Below the pieces are notes generated by a model. It made no database searches, was not told where the DNA came from, and saw only the letters and a program-made list of their open reading frames with translations. From contig NC_056730.1 in NCBI RefSeq assembly GCF_019279795.1, positions 613,154,890 to 613,218,889 on the forward strand: a stretch of 64,000 nucleotides of DNA, read 5' to 3'. The DNA comes from Protopterus annectens. Lineage: Eukaryota > Chordata > Ceratodontiformes > Protopteridae. Shown here piece by piece: positions 20,858-32,262 of the stretch. Made by a program: the position numbers and the translations under genes. The first letter of the stretch is position 1, and each line of letters begins with the position of its first letter.

Positions 20858-23762
20858 TTAGCATACTGTGCCTCTGTCTAACAGTGACACAGAAGTGATA
20901 CCCGGGGTAAACCTACGATCTCCCATCCACTCATCAAGATTCTTCTTGAAGAGAGTCAATGAGGGACTCTGCCTAACCTAGACTGGGATTTTATTCCAGA
21001 GTGAAGGGAACCTCTGGGTTATGAATCTGTCCCTACAGCATGTCCTATTTATTTCAGTGCTGCGGTTCAAGTCTCTCGAGCGTGTAGCTCGATGGGATTT
21101 GGATTTTCTGAGGTGCAGAATGTCCATTAATTCCGGGTTGGACATGGCTTTATACGTCAGGCACAGATCGTCTCTGAGCAGGCGGTATGCCACTGAGTAG
21201 AGCTGGAGTTTCTTTAACCGGGCAGCATATGGCATCTGTTTGAGCCCTTTGATCCTCTTGGTGAGGTACTTTTGGAGTCTTTCCAGTTGCTGCAGGTGTC
21301 TGGTAAGGTACATCCCAAAAGGGGCATTGTACTCAATTATGGGCCTGATGAGGGATGAGTAAAGAGGCACGATGACCTCCCCTGATCTAGATGTGAATCC
21401 CTTCATGATTAGGTGGGCTATATAAAATGTTTTTCTAACCACTTTGGCCACGTGGTTGTCAAATGAGAGATTGATATCAACTTGGGTCCCCAGGTCCCTA
21501 ATTACTTCTTCTGTACTTAATGGATTACCACCTATGTGATAATTTGTGGGCACTTTGTTTTTGCCAAAGGGGATGACTATACACTTTTTAGCGTTTAGCT
21601 TGAGGCCATGGCTCTGGCACCAGTTGTCTGTTTCTATGAGGCCCTCTTGGAGGATGCTAGTGTTAGCTGGAGAGACGATTATGGCGCCCAGTTTGCAGTC
21701 ATCTGCGAACTTGGTCAGCCACAGTCCTTCCGTGTTGGCCTGTACCTCAGAGAAATATATACCGAACAAGAGAGGTCCCAGGACTGAGCCTTGTGGGATG
21801 CCACTTGTAACTGGTTTGGAGTCTGACATGGCTCCAGCAATTCTAACCATGTGGGTTCTGTCCTTGAGCCAGTTTGCAACCCATCTAGTGACATAGGGGT
21901 TTATATTTAAGCTGGTGAGCTTATCTATAATGCCCGAGTGGGGTATTGTATCGAAGGCTTTTGTGAGGTCCAGGTAGGCTGTGTGGACCACCTTCCCCTC
22001 GTCAATGGCCTTGGTGACTGTTTCAAAGAAATCAACCAGGTTTAAGAGGCAGGATCTGCCCTTAACAAAGCTGAACTGGGTAGGATCCAGTGTCTGTAGG
22101 TCCCCAATATCTTTATTTATGAGGTCCATGATGATCCTTTCCATAGCTTTGCAGACCAAGCTAGTCAGGCTTATGGGGCGATAGTTTCCAGGGTCCGTTG
22201 AGGCACCACCTTTGTGGAGAGGGACCACTGTTGCTGTACGCCACTTTTTGGGTACATATCCTGTAGTAAGGCTGAGATTGAATAGTAGTTTTATGTTTGG
22301 GTTTAGCTCTTCTTGGAGTTCATGTAGGATGCAGCCCGGGACACCGTCAGGTCCCATTGATGCTGTGTTTTTTGCTTTGGAGAGGGCAGCTCTTACCTGA
22401 GCAACTGAGATGTCAGAGGGGCAGCACTCTGCTGGGATAGATATTTGCCTTTTTGGTGGGGATGGGGGGGGGTTTGTGCTGAACCTGTCAGCTAGGATGT
22501 TGGCAATGTCTGTGGGTTCGGTGTATTTTTTTGTCATTTTGGACTAATTCTAAGCATATCTGGGAATTCCCACCCAGGTTCCTAATATAACTAAAGAAAG
22601 CCTTGTGATTATTCTTAGTGTCCTGTGCAATTTTTCTCTCGAAGCTGGCCTTAGACAATTTTATGTCTGCCCATAGATTTTTGCTAATACTGATCAGAGA
22701 TGCCTTCCCTTTTGGGGATTTTGCTCTATCATGTAGTAGCTTCCTCCTTCTATTTTATAGTTTGATTATGGCTGGGGTCCACCAGACAGGACATCTGCCT
22801 TTGGTGGATTGGGTCTTGGTTTTATTTGGGATTGCATGATCCATGCATTCCTGAAGGTGTTCATAGAATGTGTTTATAAAGGATTCTGCGGTCTGGGCCA
22901 TATTTTCCACAGGCCCGGGGGCTTTGAAGGATTCCACTTCGGTTTTGAGGAGTGTGAAATTTGCTTTAGAGAAGTTTTTCACTGTGTTTTTTTGCGCAGG
23001 GGGTGGGGTCGGGATGTGAATATCCAGTGAGATTAGTTTATGGTTTGATCTTACCAGTGAGGGATACACTTCTGGTCTGGAGCATAGAGTCCCCATGTTG
23101 GTGATGATCAGGTCCAGTATGTTTTCTCCTCTTGTGGGAGTGGTAATAAGTTGTTCCATAGCATTTGAGTTTATAAATTCTAGGAACCTTTGGGCTAGAG
23201 TGTTGGAGCTAGAGTAATGCTCCCAATCTATGTTTGGGTAGTTGAAGTCACCCAATATAATGGTGTTTGGAGAGACCTTCATATTTTCCAGTGTTCTCAG
23301 GAAGGCCGAGTGGGGTTCCTGGGATTGGGAGGGTGGTCTGTAGCAGGCTATAAACTGGAAGGCAGTTTTACCCAATGTTAGTTGCAAATGGATAGTCTCT
23401 GATGCTTCGTGCTGTGCCACCAACCTGGAGGTGTGGGTATCTTTGACGAATATTGATACTCCCCCTCCTTTTGTGGTGCGGTCCAAGTTTTGGGGCCGAA
23501 AAGCATGGTATGAGGTATAACCTGGTAGTGCTGGGGTCCTCTCGGGAGCCTTGAACCAGGTTTCTGTTACTGCACAGATATTGATTTTCTCCATGCTAAG
23601 GAGAGTTTCGAGTGTGTGCATCTTGAGGTTTAGACTTCTGGCATTGAGTAGCATTACTCTTAGTTTCGTATCCCTTGTGATACCTATGGAGGTGGGTTTG
23701 TCTTTTGAGCCATGCCTAAAAATGGCACTATGGGGGTAGCAAGAGCCTTTGCCAATATCCAA
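20858..23762 (-). pseudogene. CR1 ORF2: endonuclease-reverse transcriptase
   Basis: The first frame (23762-22755, 335 codons) is an apurinic-type endonuclease with ARSLNLK, AVTETWFK (catalytic Glu), IACYRPPS, ILGDFNYPNIDW and a terminal SNHKLISLDI block, in which asparagine replaces the expected catalytic aspartate. A TAG at about 22757-22755 ends this frame. The text resumes and shifts frame at a T-run near 22525-22532 into the reverse transcriptase (22537-20978, 519 codons). Its motifs are YRPISLTSLVCKAMERI, AYLDLTKAFDTIPH (A), SGIPQGSVLGPLLFG (B) and KFADDCKLG (C, FADD at 21710-21699). A TAG at 20980-20978 precedes an in-frame continuation to a natural stop at 20858. Otherwise close to complete for a CR1 ORF2. 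Confidence 0.9.
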
Positions 23763-24658
23763 AAGCCCAGGGGTGACAGGTGCAAGCTGTCCCTAGCGAA
23801 GCATCGTGGCTTGTCGAGCATGTCATCCCAGGCTGACAGGCATTGGATCCTCTTTGAATGACACCAATACTTAAGCCAATTGTTGAAATTGATCATCTTG
23901 TCTTCACATTGTGGCATCATTCTTGGTGAGGGTAAGATGTTACTCAAGGTCAGGGTCATACCGGCCTGGCCTACATGCTCAGAGAGCTCCTCTATGTCTC
24001 TTTTCATGTATTCCAGGGAGGTACATCTCAGGTCATTCACACCAGCATGGACAATGACTGAATCATATTTGTACTTGCCTTGGAGTGACCTGAGTGCTTG
24101 TGTTATGTGGCGGATCCTAGCGCCCGACAGGCAGCTTACCGTGGCCTTCTCCTTGTTCAGCCTGGTGAGCAGGACGTCAGTGTGCCTGATGATTGAGTCA
24201 CCTATTACAAGTGCATCAGGTGTGTTGTTTAGCCTTAAGGGCTGTGACTGTTCGGCACACTGGCTTTGTGAGCTATGTGTTGCACGTGTTTTGTTTTGGG
24301 GTAGCGGTTGCTTGGGTGTCTGCTTTGGAGGTCTCTGCTGCTTAGGCAGATTTTTATTTGGAGCCTCAGAGTATGTTTTTGTGTGTTTATGTGTTCATTT
24401 TGCTGTTGTGGTAGGTCTATGTGAGACTGGAATTGTAGTGAGTGTGGTTTCCTTCTCCTCCTGACTGGTTACGCCAGTACTGAGTTGAGAGAGCTTAGCC
24501 TCCATTTTGGCTATATGGTTGCATCTCTCACATGTGTTGGAATTTGTTGGGAGGAGGAGAGGGTTATCTGTGTACATGAGGCAGTTATAACATTGCCTCA
24601 AGATTCCCAGATTCACCAGCTGGACCGGAGAGGAGATTGACAACTGACCTTTGGACAT
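23684..24658 (-). pseudogene. CR1 ORF1: zinc-binding, SGNH-esterase type
   Basis: Starts at ATG 24658. The N-terminus has a C-x2-C ... C-x2-C pair (CYNC, residues about 23-26; CERC, about 43-46) followed by a short coiled-coil-like segment. One TGA at 24397-24395 interrupts the frame. Sequence after it stays in frame, passing through a Lys/Pro/Gln-rich linker into an SGNH-hydrolase domain with VIGDSIIRH (catalytic Ser), VNDL and a C-terminal DSLHLSP (Asp-His pair). ORF1 proteins with such esterase domains are known in CR1-group LINEs and are thought to act in RNP or membrane association. The frame ends at 23684, overlapping the start of ORF2. Confidence 0.85.
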
Positions 24659-24660
24659 GC

Positions 24661-24960
24661 TATAATAGTATTTGGAATTCCTTTATAATTGAAAAAAGGG
24701 CCAATGGGGAACAAGGTACTCAAGGGGAGGTTTGTGAGGGCATAGTGCTTTTAATTTTTTAGTGCTGACTTAGTGAGCAAGTGCCAGGTAACTTAAATGC
24801 AATGTGTTACAGGTAACTTAAATGCAAAAACGACAAACAGTAACTTTCTTTCAAGTGAAACAAGGACATAACTACAGTAAGCAATGCAGATATCACTAGG
24901 GATCCACAGAAGCGCTGAAAAGCCGTGTTTTAGGTGGAATTAGCGTTTTAGGGAAATAAC
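24661..24960 (-). promoter_or_regulatory. CR1 5' leader (putative)
   Basis: About 300 bp between ORF1 and the start of the unrelated repeat R. It contains a short direct repeat (CAGGTAACTTAAATGCAA at 24786 and 24811). LINE 5' leaders normally carry the internal promoter. No specific promoter element is recognised here. Confidence 0.4.
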
Positions 24961-24984
24961 AAGCAAACAAACAACAAGCATACA

Positions 24985-26515
24985 AATAAAGCTACATCCA
25001 GCAGGCCTGGATCTAGTCTACGCTACAGCAAACAAGGTGTACCAATTTCAGTAAGAAACAGTTCAAATATGCAGGCACTATAGGCCTTTAACCAGAAATT
25101 CCCAGCTCAGAAGGACAGAGTCCAGCCTCTCCTCCCACAAGATTGCAGACCACAAACCTTCTTAATGTAAAATAACTGGCCTGAAGCCCAAGTGCTTAAA
25201 CCAGAACTAATACACTTTTAGAATAACAGACACTGAGCCCTCAATCAGCAGTTCCCAACTTAGAAGGATGTAAGCTACCTGTCCTGCCACCACAATGCAG
25301 GCCACAAACCTTCCTAATTTAAAACAACTGGTCAGAAGCCCAAGTGCTTAATCCAAAAGACTTAGAATGATAGCTACACTTTAATCAAGTTACTACCAAG
25401 CAGTAATAAATACAATTGAATACTTTAAAGAATACCTGGATTAGTGCTCAAGTTATACAAACAAAGCTAGATTCAGCAGGCCTGGATCTAGTCTATGCTA
25501 CAGCAAACAAGGTGTACAAATTTCAGTAAGAAGCAGTTCAAATATGCAGGCACTATAAGCCTTTAACCAGAAATTCCCAGCTCAGAAGGGCGGAGTCCAG
25601 CCTCTCCTCCCACAAGAGTGCAGGCCACAAACCCTCTTAATGTAAAATAACTGGCCTGAAGCCCAAGTGATTAAACCAGAATTAATACACTTTTAGAATA
25701 GCAGACACTGAGCCCTCAATCAGCAGTTCCCAACTTAGAAGGATGTAAGCTACCTGTTCTGCCACTACAGTGCAGACCCCAAACCTTCTTAATGTAAAAC
25801 AACTGGTCTGAAGCCCAAGTGCTTAAACTAAAAGGCTTAGAATGAGTTACACCAAGCAGTAATAAATACAATTGAGCACTTTTAAGATGATGCAAAAGCA
25901 AAATAAAGTAGGAAGAAACACAAATACAGTAAAAGCAGATATTTTTTTTTTCACAACTGAATTTCTTAGGTAACAGAAGGTTGAAACCTGAGACAGCTTT
26001 TAAGAAGAAATCTCAAAAGAACCAATGAGGTGCTTAGTCTAAGCTGTAGTCCAGGTGACCTCAGTCAGCCAATGACCTCAAACAATTCTCTCTCACTGAA
26101 ATGCCTGATGGCTTTGGCTAAACCAAGATGTCCCTGAATATGTGCTCAGATACACAGCCTCCACAAACACTAGGCCCAAATACAAGCCTGAATATGGAAA
26201 TGCTACAAATATCCCCACTACTTAGAACAAACTGCAGAAATGTTTCTCACAGCTGAAAAGCAGCAGTGAACCTTTAAATGAAAGTTTTAAACAGCTAAAG
26301 GATCCTCTAGAAAAAAGAGTTTAACTGCAACAAGTTATCAGAAACAAACAACCCAACAGATGCTTAAAAAAAGTGCACAATTTCCAGTTAATACCTCACA
26401 CACAGTGAAACTAGCTAGAAAAATACACAGTACACAAAGTGCTATAAATAACAAAGAAATAAAGAACAAAATAAACAAAAAACAGGATACTTAATGTTAT
26501 ATATTATGGCTCCGA
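24985..26515 (+). repeat. Unassigned repeat R, internally duplicated copy
   Basis: A unit beginning AAAGCTA-ATTCAGCAGGCCTGGATC appears at about 24988 and 25463, a period of 475 bp. Within each unit there is a further approximate 150-bp duplication (CCAGAAATTCCCAGCTCAGAAGG versus CAGCAGTTCCCAACTTAGAAGG). The 3' part (25840-26515) is A-rich and non-coding. Same family as 14022-15095. Confidence 0.7.
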
Positions 26516-26885
26516 GTTTCCTCAGTGTCTTTCCTTCGATCAGCTCAGTGTGAAATGTGTGCTTGTTTTAGCTGTTCTGCTGTATTTATCTGATCAATAC
26601 AAGCCATCTGCTGATCTCTGCAAAACTTAAGTAGAATTTTTCACTGTATATTGTACTTTTGAACTGAATTTTTACAATATTACTGCTTCTTTGAACTGTT
26701 TTTTTTTTATGAAATTGTTGCACTTTGTTTGCTGTAGCTTAGACTAGATTCAGACCTGCTGAACCTAGTTCTGTTTGTATAACCTGAGCACTAAATCAGG
26801 CCATCATTTTTGGAGAGGGTTCCTGTGCACCTTAGTTGCAGGAGTATGCAGTTACAACTCATCTGATTGAAAGTTGCTGGAACAG
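26516..26885 (-). repeat. Repeat R, inverted terminal copy
   Basis: The reverse complement of 26885-26520 reads AATCAGATGAGTTGTAAC, GATGGCCTGATTTAGTGC, TTATACAAACAGAACTAG, CTACAGCAAACAAAG. This is the same 5' end as the plus-oriented copies at 14022 and 25440. Together with 24985-26515 it forms a foldback arrangement. Confidence 0.7.
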
Positions 26886-27264
26886 GGCTAAATTTTGAAC
26901 TTTTTCATTAGTTAATTTGTTTAAATCAGTTTGTTCTCATTTGTTACATAAGTACCATGTTTGTGAGAGTTTGCACTTGTTTACATATCGCTCTCTGCCG
27001 AGCAGTGGTGGGCACCATTGGCAGTTATAGATGCAAACACTTCTGCCTGCAAATTTTTCCTTAGTACTCTGCTGGTGCGCCATCAGTGAGTTCTCAGAAG
27101 TGTCCCTCATTGACAGATGATACATTTGGGAAAGCTCCTGAGATACCAACACAGATCTTACCCACTAACCCTTCATATTTTTTGTCCACTTCTCCTGTCC
27201 TCTACTTTACCTGGTCCTTCCAGTCCTCTCCCTGTTTTCTGACCACATCAACTTGCTTAGCATT
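26886..27264. other. Unassigned sequence
   Basis: Lies between repeat R and the CR1 at 27265 and may hold that CR1's 5' leader. No distinct feature is recognised. Confidence 0.4.
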
Positions 27265-28200
27265 ATGGATGGACAATTTCACACAGTTTCTCCATCCAGC
27301 CTGCTTGGCATGGGCATCCTGAGGCAATGTAGCAATTGCCTCTTGTACACTGACAACTCACTTCTTCTAGTTCACACAAATTCATTATGTGAGAGATGGA
27401 GCTATATCAAAAACTTAGAATCCAAGCTTTCTCACTCACCAGTCAGTTCATCTAATACTAAGCAGGTTGTCAGCATGCACACGTCACCTCCTGCACTTAC
27501 CCAACCAACAACACATAAACCTACATATACGGAACTCCTTACTAGAAGCTTTCCTAAACATCAGAGACCTCCCAAACACAAACACAAGCATGATTCACAT
27601 AATACATCCTCTACAGAGCATAGTACAAATAATATAACACACACCAGTGTCTCACCAGTCAAGCCCATAAGGCATAACACAAAAAAAAACATCTTAGTCA
27701 TAGGCGACTCAATTGTGAGACACACAGATGTCCCTCTCACCAGGTTGAATAAGGGAAAAGTCATTGTCAGCGGTCTGTCAGGTGCCAGGAACCACCACTT
27801 CACACATCCACTCAAGTCTCTCAACAACAGGCACTCTTATGACTCCATCATAATCCATGTTGCTGTGAACGACTTAAGATGTATCTCAATGGATTATATG
27901 AAGATAGACATGACTGGACTCTCTGATTATGTGTCTCGGGCAGGTATATCCCCAGCCTTAAGCAGCATTTTACCTTTGCCTAAGATGATACCTCAAGACA
28001 AACAAAAAATGATTGACTTCAACAACTGGCTTAATGTCTGTTGTCATTCAAAGGGGATCCAGTATCTGTCAGTCTGGGATAACATGGTTAACAGACCTTG
28101 ATGCTTTGATAGAGATGGTCTTCATCTGTCAGCCCTGGGATTTGGGTTACTGGTTAAGGGTCTTGCCACTCCCTTAGTGCCTTTTTTAGGCAATTTCACA
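27265..28200 (+). pseudogene. CR1 ORF1: zinc-binding, SGNH-esterase type (copy C)
   Basis: A frame of 282 codons (27253-28101) is open. It covers the cysteine pairs (CSNC and CERW, the second pair having lost a cysteine), a coiled-coil-like segment, a Lys/His/Pro-rich linker and the SGNH domain with VIGDSIVRH and VNDL. A TGA at 28099-28101 replaces one codon just before the Asp-His block (DGLHLSALG), which is still readable to about 28190. The layout matches ORF1 at 23684-24658. Confidence 0.8.
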
Positions 28201-28236
28201 AGAACAATATTCCCAATGTACAAATATCCTCTAAAA

Positions 28237-30085
28237 AGAACCTCAAGGTTATGCTGCTAAATGCTAGGAGTCTAAACCAGAAACTGCCCTCACAGGAAGC
28301 AGTCATGACAGTGGAAGATGTTGACATTTGTGCCGTCACTGAGACCTGGTTTAAGGCTGCAAAGTACACCCCATCTATACCAGGTTACATTTCCTTTCAC
28401 ACATTCAGACCACAAACTGAAGGTGTGAGAGCTAATGGTGGTGGTGCATCAGTATTCATTATAGATAAATACACCTGTAGCTTGATTAAACAGCAAGATT
28501 CCCTTGAATTACTTTAGGTGCAATTGACTCTAGGTAAGACCCCTCTTTAGGTCATTGCCAGCTATAGGACCCTCTCCATGAAACAGGACATCTACTCAGC
28601 CTACTGGTTTTGGGTGACTTTAATTACTCATCAATTGACTTGGTAAATTATATGTGTTCTAACTCACTTACCCAAAGGTTCCTGGACTTCATTAACACCA
28701 ATGCCATGGACCAGCATGTTGACATGCCCACAAGGGGCTCAAACATCATGGATTTGGAGGTCACCAACATGGGGGACTGCTGCACCACCCCCAGTGTGTG
28801 GCCATCCCTGTTGAGATCCCACCACAAATCAGTCTTACTAGAAATATCTATAACACAAGCCCCTCTACCCCCTTAGCAACAACTAGACTAAAAAACTTCT
28901 CCAAGGCCAATTACAATCTCTTATGTGACTACATAAATAACTTCATAGCCCCTCCCCCCACTGATGGAACAGGCATATATGCTGAGTTATTTACCAATGC
29001 TTTATACAAGCACCTGTACAATTGTATTGACACGACTGTACTTGATAGAACCAAAGCAAGATCTTCTAGAACCCTTCCCCCACTGATGGAACAGACACCT
29101 ATGCTTAGTTATACACCAATGCTTTATACGAGCACCTGTGCAATTGCATTGACTCTGCCATACCTGATAGAACCAAATCAAGATTTGCAAGTAAAAACAA
29201 ACCTGTCTGGTGTACAACTGCCATTAATAGGCTATACAATAGGAGAAAGTAGGAAGGAATGGCCTCAAAACTGTAAACACTCCCTCCTCATCTTAAACAA
29301 GCAAATAAATATCCTAGTGAAGTCCTTCAGAGCTAACTACAAATCCAAATTAGCTTCCCAAACCAAGGATAACCACAAGGCTTTCTTTAGTTGCATCTGT
29401 GACCTCAAAGGTAAGGCCCAGATTTGTGCTGAGCTCGTAGTTAATGGTACTACATATACAGAACCTCAGTATATAGCAAACCTGCTGGCTGACAGGTTCA
29501 GTGAAAACTTTACTCCCCTGCCCCTGCCATATATACCAAAAAGCATCACTAACACCTGTCTCCTACCTAGTATCTGAGAGGACCAGGTCTTTAATGCCCT
29601 CTCTAAGGCCCAAAACACAGCCTCTATGGGATCACACAACATCCAGAGTTGTGTTCTATATGGGTTGAAACAGGAATTAGTATCACCATTGGGCATGCTT
29701 TTCATTCACAGCCTAAGCACTGTCTTTGTCCCAATGGAATGGAAAACAGCTACCTACCATCACCCCTTTGGACAAAGGGGGTGCATCCACGGACCCTGGG
29801 ATCTATATACCCATTAGCCTGACCAGCCTTAACTGCAAGGCCATGAAACAAATCATCATGGACCTTAGTAACAAAGATATAGAAAATCTCCAAATGCTTG
29901 ATCCCACCCAGTTTGGCTTTGTCAAGGAGAGATCATACCTGTTAAACTTGGTGGACTTCTTTGAGACAGTCACTAAAACCCTAAATGAGGGCAAATCTGT
30001 GCATACAGCCTACCTAGACTCAGCCAAGTCCTTTGACACAATCTCCCACTCAGGCATCATTGATAAACTCACCCAGTTGGGTGAG
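28237..30085 (+). pseudogene. CR1 ORF2 (copy C), endonuclease and partial reverse transcriptase
   Basis: The endonuclease lies in two frames: 28251-28517 (NARSLNQK, AVTETWFKAA) and 28610-28876 (MGDFNYSSIDL, then SHHKSVLLEI with histidine at the expected catalytic Asp). Frame 28798-29577 spans the linker with its internal duplication and the TEPQYIANLLADRFSE block. Frames 29626-30103 contain the MGSHNIQSC start, NCKAMKQIIM and the motif A region YLDSAKSFDTISH. Motifs B and C are absent because the copy is cut at 30085. Confidence 0.8.
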
Positions 30086-30885
30086 TTATTATTCCAGAGA
30101 TAAAAATTCAAAGGGGGGTATTCTAGGGTGACTCTCTTTCACCACTGCTCTTTTGTCTTGCCCTTAACCCATTAAGCTGTCTATTTAACAGATTAGGTCA
30201 TGGCTATAATTTTGACTGCCAGAAAACAACAAAGTCTAAAGGCTTCTCATCTTTTTTTGTGGATGATTTAAAACTGTGCAGTTCATCAGATGAGGAACTG
30301 AATGCACAACTGCAAGTGGTCAATTTTTTTCAGATGATATAAGAATGTAATTTGGTCTTGATAAATGTGCAAAAGCAACCTTTAAAGCAGGAAACCTGCA
30401 GCACCAAGAAAACATCAGTTTGGGACAGGAATGTGATATAAAAGAACTTGAGCAAGAAGGAGTGTATAAATATTTGGGAAGTGATGAAGGGTCAACAATA
30501 AAACATGAACAAATGCAAATAAACCTCAGTAAGGAATACTGTGTTTTATTTGTGTAGGGTCAACAATAAAACATGAACAAATGCAAATAACACTCAGTAA
30601 GGAATACTTTAGAGGAAGTCCAAGCTATAAATCAATTTGCTCTTCCTGTCCTAACTTACACTTTTGGAATGATTGACTGGCCCCAAAAGGTGTTGGATAG
30701 TTTGGACAGGAAAACAAGAAGGATGCTTCATGCTCATCAGATGATTTATAAAAATCAATGCATACCAAGACAATATATTTTCCATTCTGAAGGAAGTATG
30801 GGCCTCACAAAATCGATTACATGTATTGATCTGTGATAGTGGGAACAAATACATATCTGCTGACCTCAAAAGACCCAAATGTACA
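30086..30885 (+). pseudogene. Restriction-like-endonuclease LINE: reverse-transcriptase part
   Basis: Unlike CR1. Near 30105 the translation gives an RT motif B region (IQRGVF-stop-GDSLSP, then a shift into LLFCLALNPLS). Next come SFFVDDLKLCSSSDEEL (motif C, FVDD, at about 30255), a degenerate middle, an ELEQEG-YKYLG-like block near 30445-30480, and the DWPQKVLDSLDRKTRRMLHAHQM block at 30675-30745. These features resemble R2/R4-group LINEs. A 68-bp internal tandem duplication (GTCAACAATAAAACATGAAC at 30491 and 30559) is present. The C-terminal continuation is probably at 35165-36420. Confidence 0.6.
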
Positions 30886-31469
30886 GGGGCGGCTCATGGT
30901 ATTGGAGTGCAGGACTGCAGCACCCCCAGCTGTAAAGAAAATAAAACAAAATTAAAAAGAAAATGAAAAAAAGAAAAACAAAATAAAAACAAAACAAAAC
31001 AAAAAAAAACAAAAGCATATCCCGGAACTCCGCACATGCGTGATCAGTATTCCTGGAACTTAGGACTCCACACATGCACACAGGAATCCAGACTACTGGT
31101 GAACCAGTCCAGAGTAGGAAGACAGCACTCAGACTGCAGAGATCTCAGAAATCTATGCAGTTATAACTGCATAAACTTGGAGGGGATCTAACTGCAACAT
31201 CTGCAGGCTTGATAACTTGCTATCATGAAGGACTGTACAACTCTGCTCTCACTGGGCTTTCTGCAACTGTAAGACTTTGAAGCTGAAGTGCATACTGGGA
31301 TTAACAAAGCTGCTTTAGAGGTGTGTGTGGACTCTTTGAAGCTGGAATTAACAAAATACTTAAATATACCTGGTGGCTAGAGAGAGGTGATAGGATTCCA
31401 TCCCCGTACCTTTGGGAGCATGTAGCAAGAGCTTCAATTCCCTACCCACCACCACTTATGCAATTTTTG
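30886..31469. other. Unassigned sequence with A-rich tract
   Basis: The start CAGGGGCGGCTCATGG resembles the terminal motif of some hAT elements, and an A-rich tract follows at 30935-31015. No matching end was found, so no element is called. Confidence 0.3.
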
Positions 31470-31694
31470 CCTAATTTTTTTTGTTCTATTCTGTTCCTCA
31501 TAAAATCTGTGTTTTTCCATGCATTTGAATTCAGCCTTCATATTCTTCAGAAATTACATGGTAACACAAAACCTTTTATTCTAGCACTTTTCTGTTTATA
31601 ACACCAATATTTGAAATGTGTCTCTATTTTTGGAGCTGTAGTCCCCCATTATTGGCTTTGTCCAAAATTTTTGTGCTAAGAAGTTGAGAGCTAT
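31470..31694 (+). mobile_element. MITE-like family T, 5'-truncated copy
   Basis: Shares with the other T copies CCTCATAAAATCTGTG, TTCTTCAGAAATT, TTTATAACACCAATATTTGAAATGTGTC, GGCTTTGTCC and the terminal AAGAAGTTGAGAG. The 5' end is missing. Confidence 0.6.
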
Positions 31695-31762
31695 GGAGAG
31701 AACTGAATTCACTAAATGATAGACATTTAAGTTTCAGTCTACTGGTCTTTCAAAGAACAGCT

Positions 31763-31995
31763 GATTTGGCATAGTGGTATTTGCTCTGACTGTAGTGCAC
31801 AGGGTCTTGGTTTCAGGACTTGGCAGTGGAATGCATGGTGGTAGCACAGCATTTTATTCTAGCAACTTTACAAGATTATACAAGCAATGTTTAAAATGTG
31901 TCCCTAGTTTCTGGGCTTTTGTCCCTCCCCCCCCAAAAAAAAAAAATTGTCTTTTTCCAGATTTCTTGTGCTTCAAAGTTGAGGGATACAGTTGA
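31763..31995 (+). repeat. tRNA-like SINE head joined to a partial family T copy
   Basis: 31763-31830 has a Pol III A-box-like TGGCATAGTGG and a B-box-like GGTTTCAGGAC. From 31845 the sequence is family T (ATTCTAGCAACTTTAC to AAGTTGAGGGATA). A C9A12 run at 31928-31947 interrupts it. The tRNA-like part does not fold to an intact tRNA. Confidence 0.45.
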
Positions 31996-32079
31996 GTGTC
32001 GACTGGATTTTACAAGGAGTTGGAGCTTGAAGAGAAGTTTAGTGCTGCTTATGCTTCATTTGATTGTATTGTTAATAGC

Positions 32080-32262
32080 ATAACAGGTAGTGTACTTGCT
32101 TTTGATGCAGAAGGCTGTGGGTTCTACTCCCACAGTATATAGATGCATTGCTGATACTATACTGTGTTGTACTTTTAAAAGAGGGGATGCTGCAATCCTG
32201 AGAATGTCCTCTTTGGTGGATATACCTAGAAACGATGAACCTGTTATCAGTTTGCCATCCAT
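32080..32262 (+). repeat. tRNA-derived SINE-like sequence
   Basis: Reads AGCATAACAGGTAGTG (A-box-like), an anticodon-arm-like stretch, then GCTGTGGGTTCTACTCCCACAG (T arm with B box, 5-bp stem complementary). The T arm is well formed but the D arm and acceptor are not, so this is a SINE head rather than a working tRNA gene. The body continues to about 32262. The SINE family is not recognised. Confidence 0.5.

Larger units (their letters stand above)
20731..24960 (-). mobile_element. CR1 LINE, best-preserved copy (copy A)
   Basis: A full two-ORF CR1-type LINE on the minus strand. From 24960 it has about 300 bp of leader, ORF1 (24658-23684), a short junction, ORF2 (23762-20858, starting upstream of the ORF1 end) and a short 3' UTR. 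It ends in an octamer-like tail that reads TATGAACCTATGAACC on the minus strand at about 20731. An octamer tail is characteristic of CR1. Only two internal stops and one frameshift were found in ORF2 and one stop in ORF1, so this is the youngest LINE here. Confidence 0.9.
27265..30085 (+). mobile_element. CR1 LINE, 3'-truncated by another LINE (copy C)
   Basis: Plus-strand CR1 with ORF1 (27265-28200), endonuclease (28237-28900), linker (28900-29440) and reverse transcriptase up to the motif A region. At about 30085 it breaks off after GATAAACTCACCCAGTTGGG, and sequence of a different LINE begins. A 122-bp internal duplication in the linker (CTGATGGAACAG at 28961 and 29083) is specific to this copy. 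Confidence 0.85.

Noticed and set aside
30886..30905. hAT-like terminal motif CAGGGGCGGC
   Set aside because: I found no matching inverted end or 8-bp flanking duplication within the next 5 kb.
32080..32150. Possible functional tRNA gene
   Set aside because: Only the T arm is well formed. The D arm and acceptor stem do not pair, and non-tRNA sequence follows directly, as in a SINE.
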